Shown here: one piece after another, positions 35,726 through 46,087 of the stretch
Numbering within the stretch: the first letter of the stretch is position 1
How the letters are laid out: every line of letters starts with the position of its first letter
Assembly: GCF_004123195.1 (NCBI RefSeq)
Contig: NZ_SDLI01000009.1
Span: forward strand, 164,357 to 228,356
Length of the DNA stretch: 64,000 nucleotides
Source of the DNA: Ammoniphilus sp. CFH 90114
GTDB lineage: Bacteria; Bacillota; Bacilli; Aneurinibacillales; RAOX-1
Direction of reading: 5' to 3'
Position numbers and translations under genes: made by a program
Notes under the pieces: generated by a model
Database searches by the model: none
Told to the model about the DNA's origin: nothing
The model's input: the letters and a program-made list of their open reading frames with translations, nothing else

Positions 35726-35757
35726 TCAGTATCTTGAAAAGGAAAGGAGGAACACAA

Positions 35758-35856
35758 ATGAGCGTAGCAGCTGGATATGGTGTTGGCGGAGGATTAGCGT
35801 TTATCCTCGTAATCTACATCCTTCTTGTCATTGTTAGCCGTGTAGGGTTCTACTAA
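35758..35856 (+). CDS. YjcZ-family sporulation peptide, 32 residues
   Basis: ATG with GGAAAGGAGG eight bases upstream, 32 codons, TAA stop. The peptide MSVAAGYGVGGGLAFILVIY followed by ILLVIVSRVGFY has the glycine-rich start, one hydrophobic segment and the aromatic end typical of YjcZ-type spore-associated membrane peptides. Function is unknown. Context (possible sigma-K element upstream) agrees with expression in sporulation. Neighbouring genes are unrelated. Confidence 0.82.
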   Translation: MSVAAGYGVGGGLAFILVIYILLVIVSRVGFY

Positions 35857-35943
35857 GGCCTAGAAGCCCCTGCTAACAGGGTAACTCATTTTTATCCTCC
35901 AAGATTGGTTGGTTGACGCCGAAGCTATGGATGCAGGCGTCAA

Positions 35944-37326
35944 TCAACTCTCCTTCAACTTTAGCCAAGCCACACTCTCCACGTGAAATGTATGCGGGAA
36001 CATATCCACCGGCTGAACCTCCTGGGTATGGTAGCCACCCTGCTCCAAGATTTGCAAGTCTCGAGCTAATGTGCTTGGGTTGCAGGATACATAGACAATA
36101 CGTTCTGGCTTCATTTGAATCAAGGTTTCTAATAAGGTTTCATCGCAGCCTTTTCGCGGTGGATCTACAACTACAACGTCCGCTCGTATTCCTTGGGTGT
36201 ACCACCATGGAATGATTTTTTCCGCTTCACCTACGGCAAATTCAACGTTCTCCATCGCATTGAGACGAGCGTTTCGCTTCGCGTCTGCAATGGCTTCAGG
36301 TACAATTTCAACCCCGTAGACCTTTTTGGCTTTTTGCGCAAGAAACAGGGAAATGGTACCGATGCCGCAATAGGCATCAATAACGGTTTCGTTGCCTGTT
36401 AGATCGGCGTATTCTAATGCTTTTCCGTACAAGATCTCCGTTTGGACTGGATTGACTTGATAAAAGGAGCGGGCCGAAATTGCAAATCTCACGTTTCCTA
36501 TATAGTCATAGATGTAGGGTTCTCCCCACAGCACTTCGGTCTCTTCACCAAAGATGACGTTTGTCTGTTTCGCGTTAATATTAAGGACGAGACTTTTTAA
36601 TCCAGTTATTTGTTTCGTTAGTTGATTAACTAACTCTTCTTTATTAGGAATCTTGCGGCTCTTCGTAATGAGGACGAGCATCAGTTCACCCGTTTTAAAT
36701 CCTACCTTTACAACTACATGACGAAGCAAGCCTTCTCCCGTCTCTTCGTTATAAGCACGAATTCCCAATGACGAGGCTATCTTTTTCACCTGATTGACGA
36801 TTTCATCACTCTTCTCGTGCTGAATAAGACAGCTCTCCATATTAATGATTCGATGGGACCGCTGAGCGTAGAATCCGCCTATTAGTCCACCCTCCTCTTC
36901 TCCCATTGGCACTTGAGCCTTATTACGATAGCGCCAAGGATCCTTCATGCCGAGGGTCTCGTGCACTTTGGCATGCTCAATTTTTCCTAATCTTTTTAGA
37001 TTATCTTGCACGATCACTGTTTTTTGGCGAAGCTGTTCGTCATAGGCCAAATGCTGAAGGGAACAGCCCCCGCATTGATGATAAACGGGACAAGGTGGGG
37101 CCTCCCGATGAGAACTTGGCTCAAGGACCTCAACCAATTTCCCGAAGCCAAAATTCTTTTTCACCTTTAGCACTTTAGCTAAAACTTTCTCTCCGGGAAG
37201 AGCCTGCGGGATAAATAGGGTAAAGCCCTCTACCTTTCCCACTCCATCCCCTTCATGGGTAAGTCCCGTTATTTCAAGTTCGATTTCTTCATTTTTTGTT
37301 ACAGGAACGGTTGCATGTTTACTCAT
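35944..37326 (-). CDS. rlmCD: 23S rRNA (uracil-5-)-methyltransferase RlmCD
   Basis: 460 residues from an ATG with AGGTGA upstream. TRAM domain ([20 protein letters not shown]), Fe-S cysteines ([15 protein letters not shown]), SAM motif [16 protein letters not shown], and catalytic [14 protein letters not shown] with [12 protein letters not shown]. It methylates U747 and U1939 of 23S rRNA in B. subtilis-type bacteria. It lies 8 bases downstream of dgkB on the same strand, exactly the B. subtilis dgkB-rlmCD (yerQ-yefA) arrangement, which identifies it as the orthologue in preference to the copy at 15325. Confidence 0.93.
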   Translation of the reverse strand: MSKHATVPVTKNEEIELEITGLTHEGDGVGKVEGFTLFIPQALPGEKVLAKVLKVKKNFGFGKLVEVLEPSSHREAPPCPVYHQCGGCSLQHLAYDEQLRQKTVIVQDNLKRLGKIEHAKVHETLGMKDPWRYRNKAQVPMGEEEGGLIGGFYAQRSHRIINMESCLIQHEKSDEIVNQVKKIASSLGIRAYNEETGEGLLRHVVVKVGFKTGELMLVLITKSRKIPNKEELVNQLTKQITGLKSLVLNINAKQTNVIFGEETEVLWGEPYIYDYIGNVRFAISARSFYQVNPVQTEILYGKALEYADLTGNETVIDAYCGIGTISLFLAQKAKKVYGVEIVPEAIADAKRNARLNAMENVEFAVGEAEKIIPWWYTQGIRADVVVVDPPRKGCDETLLETLIQMKPERIVYVSCNPSTLARDLQILEQGGYHTQEVQPVDMFPHTFHVESVAWLKLKES

Positions 37327-37334
37327 TCTTTCAC

Positions 37335-38225
37335 CTATTTCTCTGGCATTATTACACTTATATGCTTATGTAATGCTGTAAACTCCATAGGCAGTTCCCC
37401 GCCTAACTCCCCATCTAAATTCAAGAGCACTCTCGTTTGAGAAGTAGCCTTCAGATTCTTCGTTTGAAAATAGATGATATCTGGATCTTTAATATGTTCA
37501 CCCTTAAGAACATGTGTAGCAATACGTAAGAATTCCGGAAGGGTTGTTTTACGTAATATTAAGCAATCAAATTTCCCATCACTTAAATCCGCGTAGGGGG
37601 CAAGCTTCTCCATCCCCCCTACGGAGTTGCTGTTAGCAATGAGGAACAGCATAATCTCTTCATCGATAATTTTCGTATCCGTTTCAATGCGAACATGACT
37701 AGGACGTATGAAGGGAAGTTTCTCAATCCCCTTAACGTAATAGGCAAGCTGCCCCATAACGGTCTTTAATTTACTTGGAACCTCGTACGTTAAATCTGTT
37801 AAGGCCCCTCCGCCAGCGATATTGATAAAATAACGATCGTTAATCTTTCCAATATCAATCGGTGTGGGGGTTCCTTTTACAATTATCTCACAAGCTTTAA
37901 GAGTATTTTTCATAGGCAACCCAATCGCTCGTGCAAAATCATTCGTCGTTCCAGCTGGGATGATCCCTAATGGAGGTCTCCCTTCTCTTTCCGCCATTCC
38001 GTTAACCACTTCATAAAGGGTTCCATCCCCGCCCGCTGCAATAATTAAGTCAAAGTTGCGCTCGATGGCCTGGGTCGCGGCCACTGTGGCATCCCCTGCT
38101 TTTTTTGTGACGTGACATGAAGTTTCATATCCTGCTTGTTCAAAAAAGTCTAGGATCTCTGGCAATTTTTCCTTTATTTCTTCCCTTCCTGATGAAGGAT
38201 TATAAATTAACCGTGCACGCTTCAT
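37335..38225 (-). CDS. dgkB: Diacylglycerol kinase DgkB
   Basis: 296 residues from the ATG at 38225 (GGGTGA eight bases upstream; the frame runs 12 bases further to 38237). [10 protein letters not shown] at the N-terminus, the nucleotide motif [14 protein letters not shown] and [17 protein letters not shown] define the DAGK catalytic fold. The ending [16 protein letters not shown] is typical of DgkB. It phosphorylates diacylglycerol released during lipoteichoic acid synthesis, returning it to phosphatidic acid. It is cotranscribed with rlmCD. Confidence 0.93.
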   Translation of the reverse strand: MKRARLIYNPSSGREEIKEKLPEILDFFEQAGYETSCHVTKKAGDATVAATQAIERNFDLIIAAGGDGTLYEVVNGMAEREGRPPLGIIPAGTTNDFARAIGLPMKNTLKACEIIVKGTPTPIDIGKINDRYFINIAGGGALTDLTYEVPSKLKTVMGQLAYYVKGIEKLPFIRPSHVRIETDTKIIDEEIMLFLIANSNSVGGMEKLAPYADLSDGKFDCLILRKTTLPEFLRIATHVLKGEHIKDPDIIYFQTKNLKATSQTRVLLNLDGELGGELPMEFTALHKHISVIMPEK

Positions 38226-38308
38226 TCTTATCATCACCCTTAAGTATATCCATCTTTATCCATGATATCGTATTTACAGCAGATAAAAAAGTTTTTCTAA
38301 AAGGAATA

Positions 38309-38342
38309 AAGGCTGCCTCACTTTTTTCTTGAGACAGCCCAC
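38309..38342 (-). terminator. Terminator of pflB
   Basis: GGCTGTCTCA and TGAGGCAGCC on the minus strand (38311-38339) form a 10-bp stem (one wobble) followed by TTTATT. Confidence 0.7.
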
Positions 38343-38355
38343 ATTCCTTTACTTA

Positions 38356-40623
38356 TTATATTCTTTCATGGAAGGTTCGTTTAATAACATCCCATTGTTG
38401 TTCACGGGTCAACTTAATGAATTTCACTGCGTATCCAGAAACCCGGATGGTTAACTGAGGGTAATTCTCCGGATGCTCCATCGCATCTAACAGCTGCTCC
38501 CGATTGAACACATTCACGTTTACATGGTGGCCTCCTTGCATCGTGTATCCATCTAGAATCGCCGAAAGGTTTCTTACTCTCTCATTTTCTTCTCTCCCTA
38601 ATGCCTTTGGAACGATCGAAAACGTGTAGGAAATGCCGTCTAAGCTGTCTTCATAAGGCAACTTAGCCAAGGAGTTAAAGGAAGCCAACGCCCCTTTCTG
38701 ATCTCGGCCATGCATCGGGTTCGCGCCAGGTGCAAACGGTTCTCCCTCTTTACGTCCATCTGGGGTATTCCCTGTCTTCTTCCCGTAAACGACGTTCGAA
38801 GTAATCGTAAGTACGGACTGCGTTGGCATAGCCTCTCGATAAGTCGGTTGTTTGCGAATCTTATCCATGAACTTCTTGACGAGTTGGACAGCAATCTCAT
38901 CTACCAACGGATCGTTGTTTCCGAACTGAGGGTACTCCCCTTCAATTTCAAAATCAACAGCTACCCCTTCTGCATTGAAGACTGGTTTCACCTTAGCATA
39001 TTTGATCGCACTCAAGGAGTCAGCTACGACGGATAAACCGGCAATTCCGCAAGCCATCGTACGCAAGATATGACGATCATGAAGGGCCATCTCTAAACGC
39101 TCGTAGCAGTACTTATCATGCATATAGTGAATGACATTCAACGTATTTACATATAAACGTGCTAACCAATCCATTACACGATCAAATCGGTCCATGACCT
39201 CTTCGTATTCTAGGTATTCCCCTTGCCACTTTTCCATCAAAGGGCCTACTTGAATATGAAGCTGCTCATCTACACCCCCATTGATCGCATAAAGAAGAGC
39301 TTTGGCCAAGTTAGCTCGAGCACCGAAGAACTGCATCTGCTTCCCAAGCTTCATCGCGGAAACGCAGCAAGCAATTCCGTAATCATCGCCAAAAATAGGG
39401 CGCATGACATCATCGTTTTCATATTGGATCGAACTCGTATCAATGGATACTTTGGCACAATACTCCTTGAACTTTACAGGCAGGGATGGAGACCATAATA
39501 CAGTTAAATTGGGTTCAGGTGAAGGTCCTAGATTATATAACGTATGCAGGACACGGAATGAGTTCTTTGTTACCAACGCTCGACCATCTGTAGACTTTCC
39601 TCCAATTGCCTCTGTCACCCACGTCGGGTCCCCACTGAACAAGTCATTGTAGTCAGGAGTTCGAAGGAAGTTTACCAGGCGAAGCTTCATCACAAAGTGA
39701 TCCATCAATTCCTGAGCCTCTTGCTCTGTCATTACGCCGTTTTGAAGGTCCTTCTCAAAGTAAATATCTAAAAAGGTACTGATTCGACCGATACTCATAG
39801 CCGCCCCATTCTGTTCCTTAATAGCAGCTAGGTAAGCAAAGTACAGCCATTGTACAGCCTCTTGCGCATTGGTTGCCGGTCCGGAAATATCAAATCCATA
39901 AGATAGAGCCATTTCCTTTAATTCTTGCAGGGAGCGAATTTGTTCAGCTAACTCTTCTCTTTCGCGAATTGTCGCTTCATTCATTTCACTTTCATCCGTA
40001 AGTGAGATTTCTCGCTTCTTGTCCTCTATTAGGAAGTCTACCCCATACAAGGCGACTCGGCGGTAATCTCCAATGATTCGACCGCGTCCATAAGCGTCAG
40101 GAAGTCCGGTTATAATTCCTGCTTTTCTAGCCATCTTCATATCAGGAGTATACGCATCAAACACTCCTTGATTATGGGTTTTACGATACTTTGTGAAAAT
40201 CTCACTTACAACAGGATCTAACTCGTAGCCATAAGCCTTACACGCATCCTCAACCATTCGGATCCCTCCGTTTGGCATAATCGCTCTGCGTCGAGGCGCA
40301 TCGGTTTGTAATCCTACAATCTTTTCCATTGTTTTTTCTAAGTATCCTGGGCCATGCGATACAATAGTAGAAGGGCATTGGATATCAATATCTAGTACTC
40401 CACCCTTTTCCCTTTCGAGTTTGTATAGCTCCTCCGTAATCAAATGAAGACGTTTCGTACTTTCCGTTGGTCCAGCTAAGAAGTTCTCATCGCCCTCATA
40501 AGGAGTCCAGTTGGAAAGGATAAAGTCCCTCACATTCACCTCATTCACCCATACTCCCGAACGAAACTCTTTCCAGGCGGCAAAACGTATTTCTTGTTGT
40601 TTGAGTTCTTTAACATCCAACAT
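38356..40623 (-). CDS. pflB: Formate C-acetyltransferase (pyruvate formate-lyase)
   Basis: 755 residues from the ATG at 40623 with GGAGGATGC upstream; the longer frame to 40668 has no site. The catalytic cysteine pair is Cys419-Cys420 in [12 protein letters not shown] and the glycyl-radical site is Gly730 in RVSGYAVKF near the C-terminus. It cleaves pyruvate with CoA to acetyl-CoA and formate under anaerobic conditions and requires activation by the radical-SAM enzyme PflA. No pflA-like gene is in the window; both neighbours are unrelated. The gene is monocistronic with a terminator downstream. The 274-base region upstream (40624-40897) is AT-rich; no FNR or Rex site was recognised with confidence. 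Confidence 0.96.
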   Translation of the reverse strand: MLDVKELKQQEIRFAAWKEFRSGVWVNEVNVRDFILSNWTPYEGDENFLAGPTESTKRLHLITEELYKLEREKGGVLDIDIQCPSTIVSHGPGYLEKTMEKIVGLQTDAPRRRAIMPNGGIRMVEDACKAYGYELDPVVSEIFTKYRKTHNQGVFDAYTPDMKMARKAGIITGLPDAYGRGRIIGDYRRVALYGVDFLIEDKKREISLTDESEMNEATIREREELAEQIRSLQELKEMALSYGFDISGPATNAQEAVQWLYFAYLAAIKEQNGAAMSIGRISTFLDIYFEKDLQNGVMTEQEAQELMDHFVMKLRLVNFLRTPDYNDLFSGDPTWVTEAIGGKSTDGRALVTKNSFRVLHTLYNLGPSPEPNLTVLWSPSLPVKFKEYCAKVSIDTSSIQYENDDVMRPIFGDDYGIACCVSAMKLGKQMQFFGARANLAKALLYAINGGVDEQLHIQVGPLMEKWQGEYLEYEEVMDRFDRVMDWLARLYVNTLNVIHYMHDKYCYERLEMALHDRHILRTMACGIAGLSVVADSLSAIKYAKVKPVFNAEGVAVDFEIEGEYPQFGNNDPLVDEIAVQLVKKFMDKIRKQPTYREAMPTQSVLTITSNVVYGKKTGNTPDGRKEGEPFAPGANPMHGRDQKGALASFNSLAKLPYEDSLDGISYTFSIVPKALGREENERVRNLSAILDGYTMQGGHHVNVNVFNREQLLDAMEHPENYPQLTIRVSGYAVKFIKLTREQQWDVIKRTFHERI

Positions 40624-40880
40624 GATTGCATCCTCCTTCTCAGGGCTAATATATATCGGAAATATCATCTGGTTATCAGATCATATTATCGTTTGTTTGT
40701 ACATCTTCATCATAAGGTTTTATACATATATAGAACAATGTCGTTTTTGTAGTGAAAGGAATACTAACCTTTGATTATCTCTCATTTTCTCTTTCTATCT
40801 CCCAATTACTCGGATCACATGCTTTCATGAAACATTCATAAAGAGTCAATTTCATAAAAAATTCACTTGTTGAGACGAAA

Positions 40881-40912
40881 AATGAAAAAGGAAGCACTCA
40901 TAGTGCCCCCTT
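40881..40912 (-). terminator. Terminator overlapping the 3' end of the NCS2 permease gene
   Basis: GGGGGCAC and GTGCTTCC on the minus strand form a stem (two wobbles) followed by TTTTTC. Confidence 0.7.
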
Positions 40913-42187
40913 TCTATGTCTACCTACCTTATTCAATCTCATCCCTTGCTCGAGCAGCATACAAGTCACGACTCCCATAGCTAGGCCATTAGATAAGAAG
41001 GTCGTAAAGATAGGTGCAATACCTGTCAACGAAGTTAAAGGTAACGCCATGCAGCCGAGCCCCACCATTAAGGAAATTCCGATAATTAAGATGCGCTCTT
41101 CATCCAAGGGGGATACGGTATATTCCTTTAGCCCAAGTCCTAGCATCTGCGCAAAGGAGATAAATACTGCTGCATATCCAACGGGTGATGGGATCATAGC
41201 AAAAAACATCGAAATAGCTGGAAAGAAACTAATTCCAAGAATGAGAGCACTCCCCATAATGAAGGGTAGTCTTTCTTTCGTTTTGGTCGTTAAGATGAAT
41301 CCTGCTGTATATGAAACGGGAATAAAGCTGATGGTGCCAAAGACACCTGATAATAACTGACTGATTCCCAATACGAAGCCCGATCGCCATTCTACTGTCT
41401 TGCGAGGAGATTTCACTACTTTCTCGACGGCTTCAATACTTGCCACTAGATTCGTTAATAACAGCAGGGTTGTGATCGCCACAATGAAGAGAACACTCGT
41501 GTTAAATTGTGGGATGCCCCAAGGAAAAACTTGCGGAAAAACAAACCACTCACTGTGCCCATCCGTCATAGGTTGATTTAAATCTAGCAGAACAAAAAGA
41601 GCCCATCCACCACATATAGCCCATAGAACCGAGTAAATCCTTACCCAGCGAATGGGACTTCTCGCCATCATCACCGCACAAATCGTAGTCAGAACACCTG
41701 CGAGGGCTGTTTTCCCTTGCAACGTAGAGGTTAAATACCCAATACCCAAGATTCCTTTTATAAAAGGCCCACTCATCTGAGCAACCAACAATACAAAGTA
41801 CGTTCCCGTTACCAGAGGGGTGAATAGTCTCCTTATATAACGAATCATTCCGGTGACACTTAATAGAAGGAAGAGTACCCCACTCATCATGATCCCCATT
41901 TGAAGGCTGACAAGTAGAGCCCCCCGTTCTCCAGGGGAGCTGACAGATACCGCTAATGCCAAGAAAATGCCCCACCATACCGCTGCAGGTGCTTCAATAA
42001 CGGGGAGTTTATGTCCAAAAAGCGATTGCAGGATAGCCACGACTCCCATGACCAATAAGGTCTGCTGGACAAACTGAATAATCTCTTCTTGCGAAAAACC
42101 GAACGCTTCCCCAATCGTAATTGGGGCCACTACACATCCAGCCAGCATGATCAGGGACCATTGAATGGCTGCTAGTGCATTTTTCAT
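40898..42187 (-). CDS. NCS2-family permease within the 5-oxoproline operon
   Basis: 429 residues with about fourteen hydrophobic segments. Motifs such as GHKLPVIEAPAAVWWG and SIEAVEKVVKSP and an NCS2-like central helix QLLSGVFGTISFIPVSYTAG fit the nucleobase:cation symporter-2 superfamily. They are divergent from xanthine and uracil permeases (for example the QxxGxT signature is changed). It starts two bases after the ycsI-like stop, so it is the last gene of the kip/pxp operon, a place where a substrate transporter would be expected. Its cargo could be 5-oxoproline or another organic anion rather than a purine; that is inference. Confidence 0.78.
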   Translation of the reverse strand: MKNALAAIQWSLIMLAGCVVAPITIGEAFGFSQEEIIQFVQQTLLVMGVVAILQSLFGHKLPVIEAPAAVWWGIFLALAVSVSSPGERGALLVSLQMGIMMSGVLFLLLSVTGMIRYIRRLFTPLVTGTYFVLLVAQMSGPFIKGILGIGYLTSTLQGKTALAGVLTTICAVMMARSPIRWVRIYSVLWAICGGWALFVLLDLNQPMTDGHSEWFVFPQVFPWGIPQFNTSVLFIVAITTLLLLTNLVASIEAVEKVVKSPRKTVEWRSGFVLGISQLLSGVFGTISFIPVSYTAGFILTTKTKERLPFIMGSALILGISFFPAISMFFAMIPSPVGYAAVFISFAQMLGLGLKEYTVSPLDEERILIIGISLMVGLGCMALPLTSLTGIAPIFTTFLSNGLAMGVVTCMLLEQGMRLNKVGRHRKGAL

Positions 42188-42189
42188 TT

Positions 42190-42978
42190 TTATATCACTC
42201 CAAACTCCTCATCCCGTTTATCGGTAATAAACATATGACCTGGTGCATGGGTAATCATCCACTCTGGTTTCACCTGCATGGCCACCGCTTGAGGAGTAAC
42301 CCCACACGCCCAGAATACAGGAACTTCCCCTGGCTTGATGGTAACACGATCACCGAAGTCTGGGTTAGAGATATCTTTTATCCCGATTTGCTCAGGGTCT
42401 CCGATATGGACAGGCGCTCCGTGGACAGCTGGAAACCGTGAAGTGACTTGCACAGCTCTTACGACATCCGCTGCCGGCATAGGACGCATGCTGACCACCA
42501 TAGGCCCCTCAAATCGGCCCGCTTTCACACAAGGAATATTCGTTTTATACATCGGAACGTTGCATTGCTCCTCGATATGGCGAATAGGAATTGCATTATC
42601 CAACAAAGCCTTCTCAAAAGAGAAGCTGCATCCTAACAAGAAGGCGACCATATCTTCATTCCATAAGGAACGTATATCCGTTAGCTCATCGGTTAGCTCT
42701 CCCTTTTTATACACACGATACCTCGGAATGTCTGTACGGATATCCGCCTCTGGGGCGACGAGTCGCGGAATTGGAGAACCTGCCTCTGTGACATCTAACA
42801 CCGGGCATGGCTTAGGATTCCTCTGACAAAACAACAAGAACTCAAAAGCAAATTCCTTAGGTAAAATGGCCAAATTTGCTTGCGCATATCCATTGGCCAT
42901 TCCAGCAGTTGGTTTGGTCCACCTTCCCTCTCGTATCCACTTTCGCGCTTCTGCTGGTGTTAATTTTGCTATTTCCAT
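42190..42978 (-). CDS. ycsI: DUF1445 putative hydro-lyase (YcsI family)
   Basis: 262 residues from the ATG at 42978 (AAGGAGG nine bases away; an ATG six bases earlier is too close). The family pattern is RKWIREGRWTKPTAGMANGY, QRNPKPCPVLDVTEAG, RVYKKGELTDE, FLLGCSFSFEKALL and RNIP-like RHIEEQCNVPMYKTN. VVSMRPMPAADVVRAVQVTS and WACGVTPQAVAMQVKPEW complete it. The same domain forms part of the vertebrate D-glutamate cyclase that makes 5-oxo-D-proline, matching its place next to 5-oxoprolinase genes. The reaction in bacteria is not established. A hairpin lies in the gap to ycsG. Confidence 0.9.
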   Translation of the reverse strand: MEIAKLTPAEARKWIREGRWTKPTAGMANGYAQANLAILPKEFAFEFLLFCQRNPKPCPVLDVTEAGSPIPRLVAPEADIRTDIPRYRVYKKGELTDELTDIRSLWNEDMVAFLLGCSFSFEKALLDNAIPIRHIEEQCNVPMYKTNIPCVKAGRFEGPMVVSMRPMPAADVVRAVQVTSRFPAVHGAPVHIGDPEQIGIKDISNPDFGDRVTIKPGEVPVFWACGVTPQAVAMQVKPEWMITHAPGHMFITDKRDEEFGVI

Positions 42979-43008
42979 CGTCATCTTCCTCCTTATCTAA
43001 AAGAATAA

Positions 43009-43030
43009 CCGCAGGAAAAAGGTCCTGCGG
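43009..43030 (-). other. Intercistronic hairpin between ycsG and ycsI
   Basis: CCGCAGGA and TCCTGCGG form an 8-bp stem with a 6-base loop inside the operon; the sequence after it on the minus strand (TTATTCTTTT) is only partly T-rich. It may be a partial terminator or an RNA-stability element. Confidence 0.5.
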
Positions 43031-43044
43031 CTTGCTCTTGAAGC

Positions 43045-44277
43045 TTACTGAAACAATTTAGGCAGTTGGGTAAAGAGGGTATAACCACCCATCGCTCCCA
43101 TCGTCACGACAACCACCGCGCCGAACGCCGTCATCCACATTGGATGCTTATAATCTCCAACGATGTTCTTCTTATAAGCCGCTACCAGCATGACACCAAG
43201 AGACAGAGGTAGAATTAACCCATTCAGGGCTCCCACAAGAACTAGGATCTTGACCGGACGTCCAATCGAAACGAAGACAAGAGTAGAAAGAACAATGAAT
43301 CCAATAATCACCCATTTATGGTGCTTCTCAATACTTGAACTTAATGTACGAATAAAGGATACCGAGGTATAAGCAGCCCCAATTACCGATGTAATCGCTG
43401 CAGCCCACATTATAATTCCAAATAGCTTATAGCCCAAATCTCCTGCAGCTAGTTTAAATACAGAGGCAGGAGGATTTGCAGGGTCGATGGCCAATCCCTG
43501 AGCGACAACACCAAGGGCCGCTAGGAACAAGAAGATTCTCATAATCGAAGCAATACCAATTGCAGAGATCGAACCCCTGGTCACTTGCGGTAAAGCCCCC
43601 ACACCTTTAACCCCGGCGTCAATAAGACGATGCCCCCCAGCAAAGGTAATATATCCTCCTACCGTTCCCCCTACCAAGGTAACAATAGCTAGAATATCAA
43701 TCGTATCTGGGACAAAGGATTTTACAACAGCCTCACCTACTGGAGGATTGGCGGTAAATAAGACATAAACCATTAAACCAATCATCACAAAACCCATAAT
43801 TTGTGCAAAGCGATCCATTAACTTCCCAGCTTCTCGTACTAAGAAGATTCCAACAGCAATTACAGCACTAAAGAGAGCTCCCATCTCCGGCGTTACACCG
43901 AAGATAACATTTGCTCCAAGCCCGGCTCCCGCGATATTCCCAATATTAAAGGCTAGTCCACCTAAAACAATGAGGAAGGCTAGTACATAGCCTAGTCCAG
44001 GGTAGACCATGTTGGCCACATCTTGGGCACGTCTTTCCGAGACAACGAGAATTCTCCAGATGTTCATCTGGGCGCCAATATCTAAGATAATGGATACTAA
44101 AATAACAAAACCAAAACTAGCCGCTAATTGTTGGGTAAATACAGTAGTTTGAGTTAAGAAGCCCGGACCGATAGCCGAGGTAGCCATAAGGAAAGCAGCC
44201 CCTAATAATAGGCTCCAGTTCGACTTCTGTTCGAGCGGCAGTGCAGACTTATTTGCTTGTACTTTCTTTTCTAGCAT
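43045..44277 (-). CDS. ycsG: NRAMP-superfamily transporter (YcsG-like)
   Basis: 410 residues, eleven or so membrane segments, ATG with AAGGAGGAG upstream. It resembles NRAMP (SLC11) proteins: ATSAIGPGFLTQTTVFTQ is the equivalent of the unwound DPGN helix, but the metal-binding DPG-N motif is replaced by GPGFLTQ. ITFAGGHRLIDAGVKG also departs from metal carriers. YcsG-type members sit in 5-oxoproline operons and may carry that compound or a related one rather than divalent metals. This is inferred from context. Confidence 0.82.
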   Translation of the reverse strand: MLEKKVQANKSALPLEQKSNWSLLLGAAFLMATSAIGPGFLTQTTVFTQQLAASFGFVILVSIILDIGAQMNIWRILVVSERRAQDVANMVYPGLGYVLAFLIVLGGLAFNIGNIAGAGLGANVIFGVTPEMGALFSAVIAVGIFLVREAGKLMDRFAQIMGFVMIGLMVYVLFTANPPVGEAVVKSFVPDTIDILAIVTLVGGTVGGYITFAGGHRLIDAGVKGVGALPQVTRGSISAIGIASIMRIFLFLAALGVVAQGLAIDPANPPASVFKLAAGDLGYKLFGIIMWAAAITSVIGAAYTSVSFIRTLSSSIEKHHKWVIIGFIVLSTLVFVSIGRPVKILVLVGALNGLILPLSLGVMLVAAYKKNIVGDYKHPMWMTAFGAVVVVTMGAMGGYTLFTQLPKLFQ

Positions 44278-44308
44278 GTTGGGCTCCTCCTTAAATGAAT
44301 TGTTTATT

Positions 44309-45070
44309 TTATTGTCTAACCGCCTGCACCGTAATTCCTGAAGCTTCTAGTTGTTGTCGAATTAAACGTGCAAAGGCTAAAGCATGTAGACCATCCCCAT
44401 GAATGCAAATCGTATCTGCTTGAATTGGCACATCCACTCCTTGCTGAGAAAGAACCTTCTTCTCCTTCACCATACGGATCACCTGGGCCACGGCTTGTTG
44501 ATCATCGGTAATTAAAGCATCCGGTAGACGACGGGAAGTCAAAGAACCATCATTTTGATAAGTGCGATCAGCAAACACTTCTTCAGCCGTTTGAAGCCCG
44601 ATATTCTTACCTGCTTTTACGAGTTCGCTGCCCGCTAGTCCAAATAAGATCAACTCTGGATTCACCTTATAAACGGCCTCTGCAATCGCTTCCGACAGGT
44701 CTTTACTCTTAGCTGCCATATTGTAAAGCGCACCATGCGGCTTCACATGCTGCATTTTTCCCCCAACTGCTTTAACGAATCCATAAAGAGCTCCAATCTG
44801 ATAGACAACTAGATCGTAAGCTTCCTGCGGCGAAAGCTGCATCTCCCTGCGACCAAATCCCATTAAATCTTGCAACCCAGGATGAGCCCCGATTCCAACT
44901 CCATGACGCAAGGCAGATTCAACCGTTCTTCTCATGACGGATGGATCTCCGGCATGAAACCCGCAAGCAATATTAGCGGAAGTAATGTAGGGAAAAATCT
45001 CTTCATCTGTCCCAAGCTTATAGTTTCCGAAGCTCTCTCCCATATCACAGTTCACATCTACTACATACAT
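44309..45070 (-). CDS. pxpA: 5-oxoprolinase subunit A (LamB/YcsF family)
   Basis: 253 residues from the ATG at 45070, since AAAGGAGG lies nine bases before it; the upstream in-frame GTG touches that site. The start [20 protein letters not shown] and the motifs [54 protein letters not shown] and [13 protein letters not shown] are those of PxpA. With PxpB and PxpC it hydrolyses 5-oxo-L-proline to glutamate using ATP. It is central in the operon, 16 bases after pxpC. Confidence 0.95.
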   Translation of the reverse strand: MYVVDVNCDMGESFGNYKLGTDEEIFPYITSANIACGFHAGDPSVMRRTVESALRHGVGIGAHPGLQDLMGFGRREMQLSPQEAYDLVVYQIGALYGFVKAVGGKMQHVKPHGALYNMAAKSKDLSEAIAEAVYKVNPELILFGLAGSELVKAGKNIGLQTAEEVFADRTYQNDGSLTSRRLPDALITDDQQAVAQVIRMVKEKKVLSQQGVDVPIQADTICIHGDGLHALAFARLIRQQLEASGITVQAVRQ

Positions 45071-45085
45071 CTTCTTCACCCTCCT

Positions 45086-46087
45086 TTAAGCTTGAATCGA
45101 AATACCCCACTTCAACTGTCTAATTTCTCGTTCCCGTGATAGATACAATTCTTCTGCCTCTTGATGTGAGACTTCATAGAAATGTACATGATCCCCGGGC
45201 TTAACCTGAGCCATAAGCGGCAAATCTACTGAAATGATCTGGGCGATCTTCGGGTAACCTCCGGTTGTTTGCCTATCGGCAAGCAGCACAATAGGCTGGC
45301 CTTCTGGTGGAACCTGAACTGTTCCAAAGGCAACGGCCTCGGAAATCAATTCTCGCGGCTCCATCAATTCCAATTGAGGTCCCTTGATCCGGTATCCCAT
45401 CCGGTCAGATTGAGGAGATACACTGAAGGCCTGCTGGAAAAACTGTTCACGACTCTTCTCCGTAAACCATCGATATTCATTGCCGCGAATAACCCTTATC
45501 GTCGGACGATCGGTGTAGAAAGGCAAAAGCTCCGAAGAAACGGCCCATGTAACGGTTTGAAAAGGTTGATCGGTATGGATCTGCGACAAGCGCTTGAACA
45601 GCCGGTTCGAGAGTTCTGATACAGCTCCAACGGGAAGCTCGTCTCCCGCCTGTAGCGCTCTTCCCCTATAGCCGCCTATTCCTCCCCTAAGATACGTTGA
45701 TTTACTGCCCATGACATCGGGCACATCAAACCCACCTGCGACAGCTAAGTAGGCTCGACAGCCGGTTGCACTGTTCCCAAACTTTAACTGGGTTCCTTGC
45801 TTTACCCAAACAGGTCTCCACATCGGGACTTTTACCCCTTCTATGGTCGGCGTTAGATCTCCACCGCATAGAGAGAATAGCGTATCCCTCTGAAATTCAA
45901 TTACAGGCCCCATCATGGTGATCTCCATTGTGGCCGCATTCTCTTCGTTTCCAACCAAAATATTGGCCAAGCGATGTGCGAGAGGATCCATCACACCGCT
46001 AACAATCACGCCATGCTTCTGGTAACCATATCTTCCTAAGTCTTGCAACGAGCTTAGTAGTCCTGGACGAATCATGAAGATACTCAT
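45086..46087 (-). CDS. pxpC: 5-oxoprolinase subunit C (KipA, biotin-dependent carboxylase-like)
   Basis: 333 residues from an ATG with AAAGGGGGA upstream. MIRPGLLSSLQDLGRYGYQK and SGVMDPLAHRLANILVGN at the N-terminus, GCRAYLAVAGGFDVPDVMGS KSTYLRG in the middle, and QSDRMGYRIKGP plus LLADRQTTGGYPKIAQI near the end match the KipA/urea-amidolyase-like fold. The start overlaps the pxpB stop by four bases (ATGA). In B. subtilis KipA antagonises KipI, an inhibitor of the sporulation kinase KinA. Confidence 0.95.
   Translation of the reverse strand: MSIFMIRPGLLSSLQDLGRYGYQKHGVIVSGVMDPLAHRLANILVGNEENAATMEITMMGPVIEFQRDTLFSLCGGDLTPTIEGVKVPMWRPVWVKQGTQLKFGNSATGCRAYLAVAGGFDVPDVMGSKSTYLRGGIGGYRGRALQAGDELPVGAVSELSNRLFKRLSQIHTDQPFQTVTWAVSSELLPFYTDRPTIRVIRGNEYRWFTEKSREQFFQQAFSVSPQSDRMGYRIKGPQLELMEPRELISEAVAFGTVQVPPEGQPIVLLADRQTTGGYPKIAQIISVDLPLMAQVKPGDHVHFYEVSHQEAEELYLSREREIRQLKWGISIQA

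Noticed and set aside
42335..42826. 163-codon plus-strand frame
   Set aside because: It lies wholly antisense to the well-supported ycsI gene and matches no family pattern.
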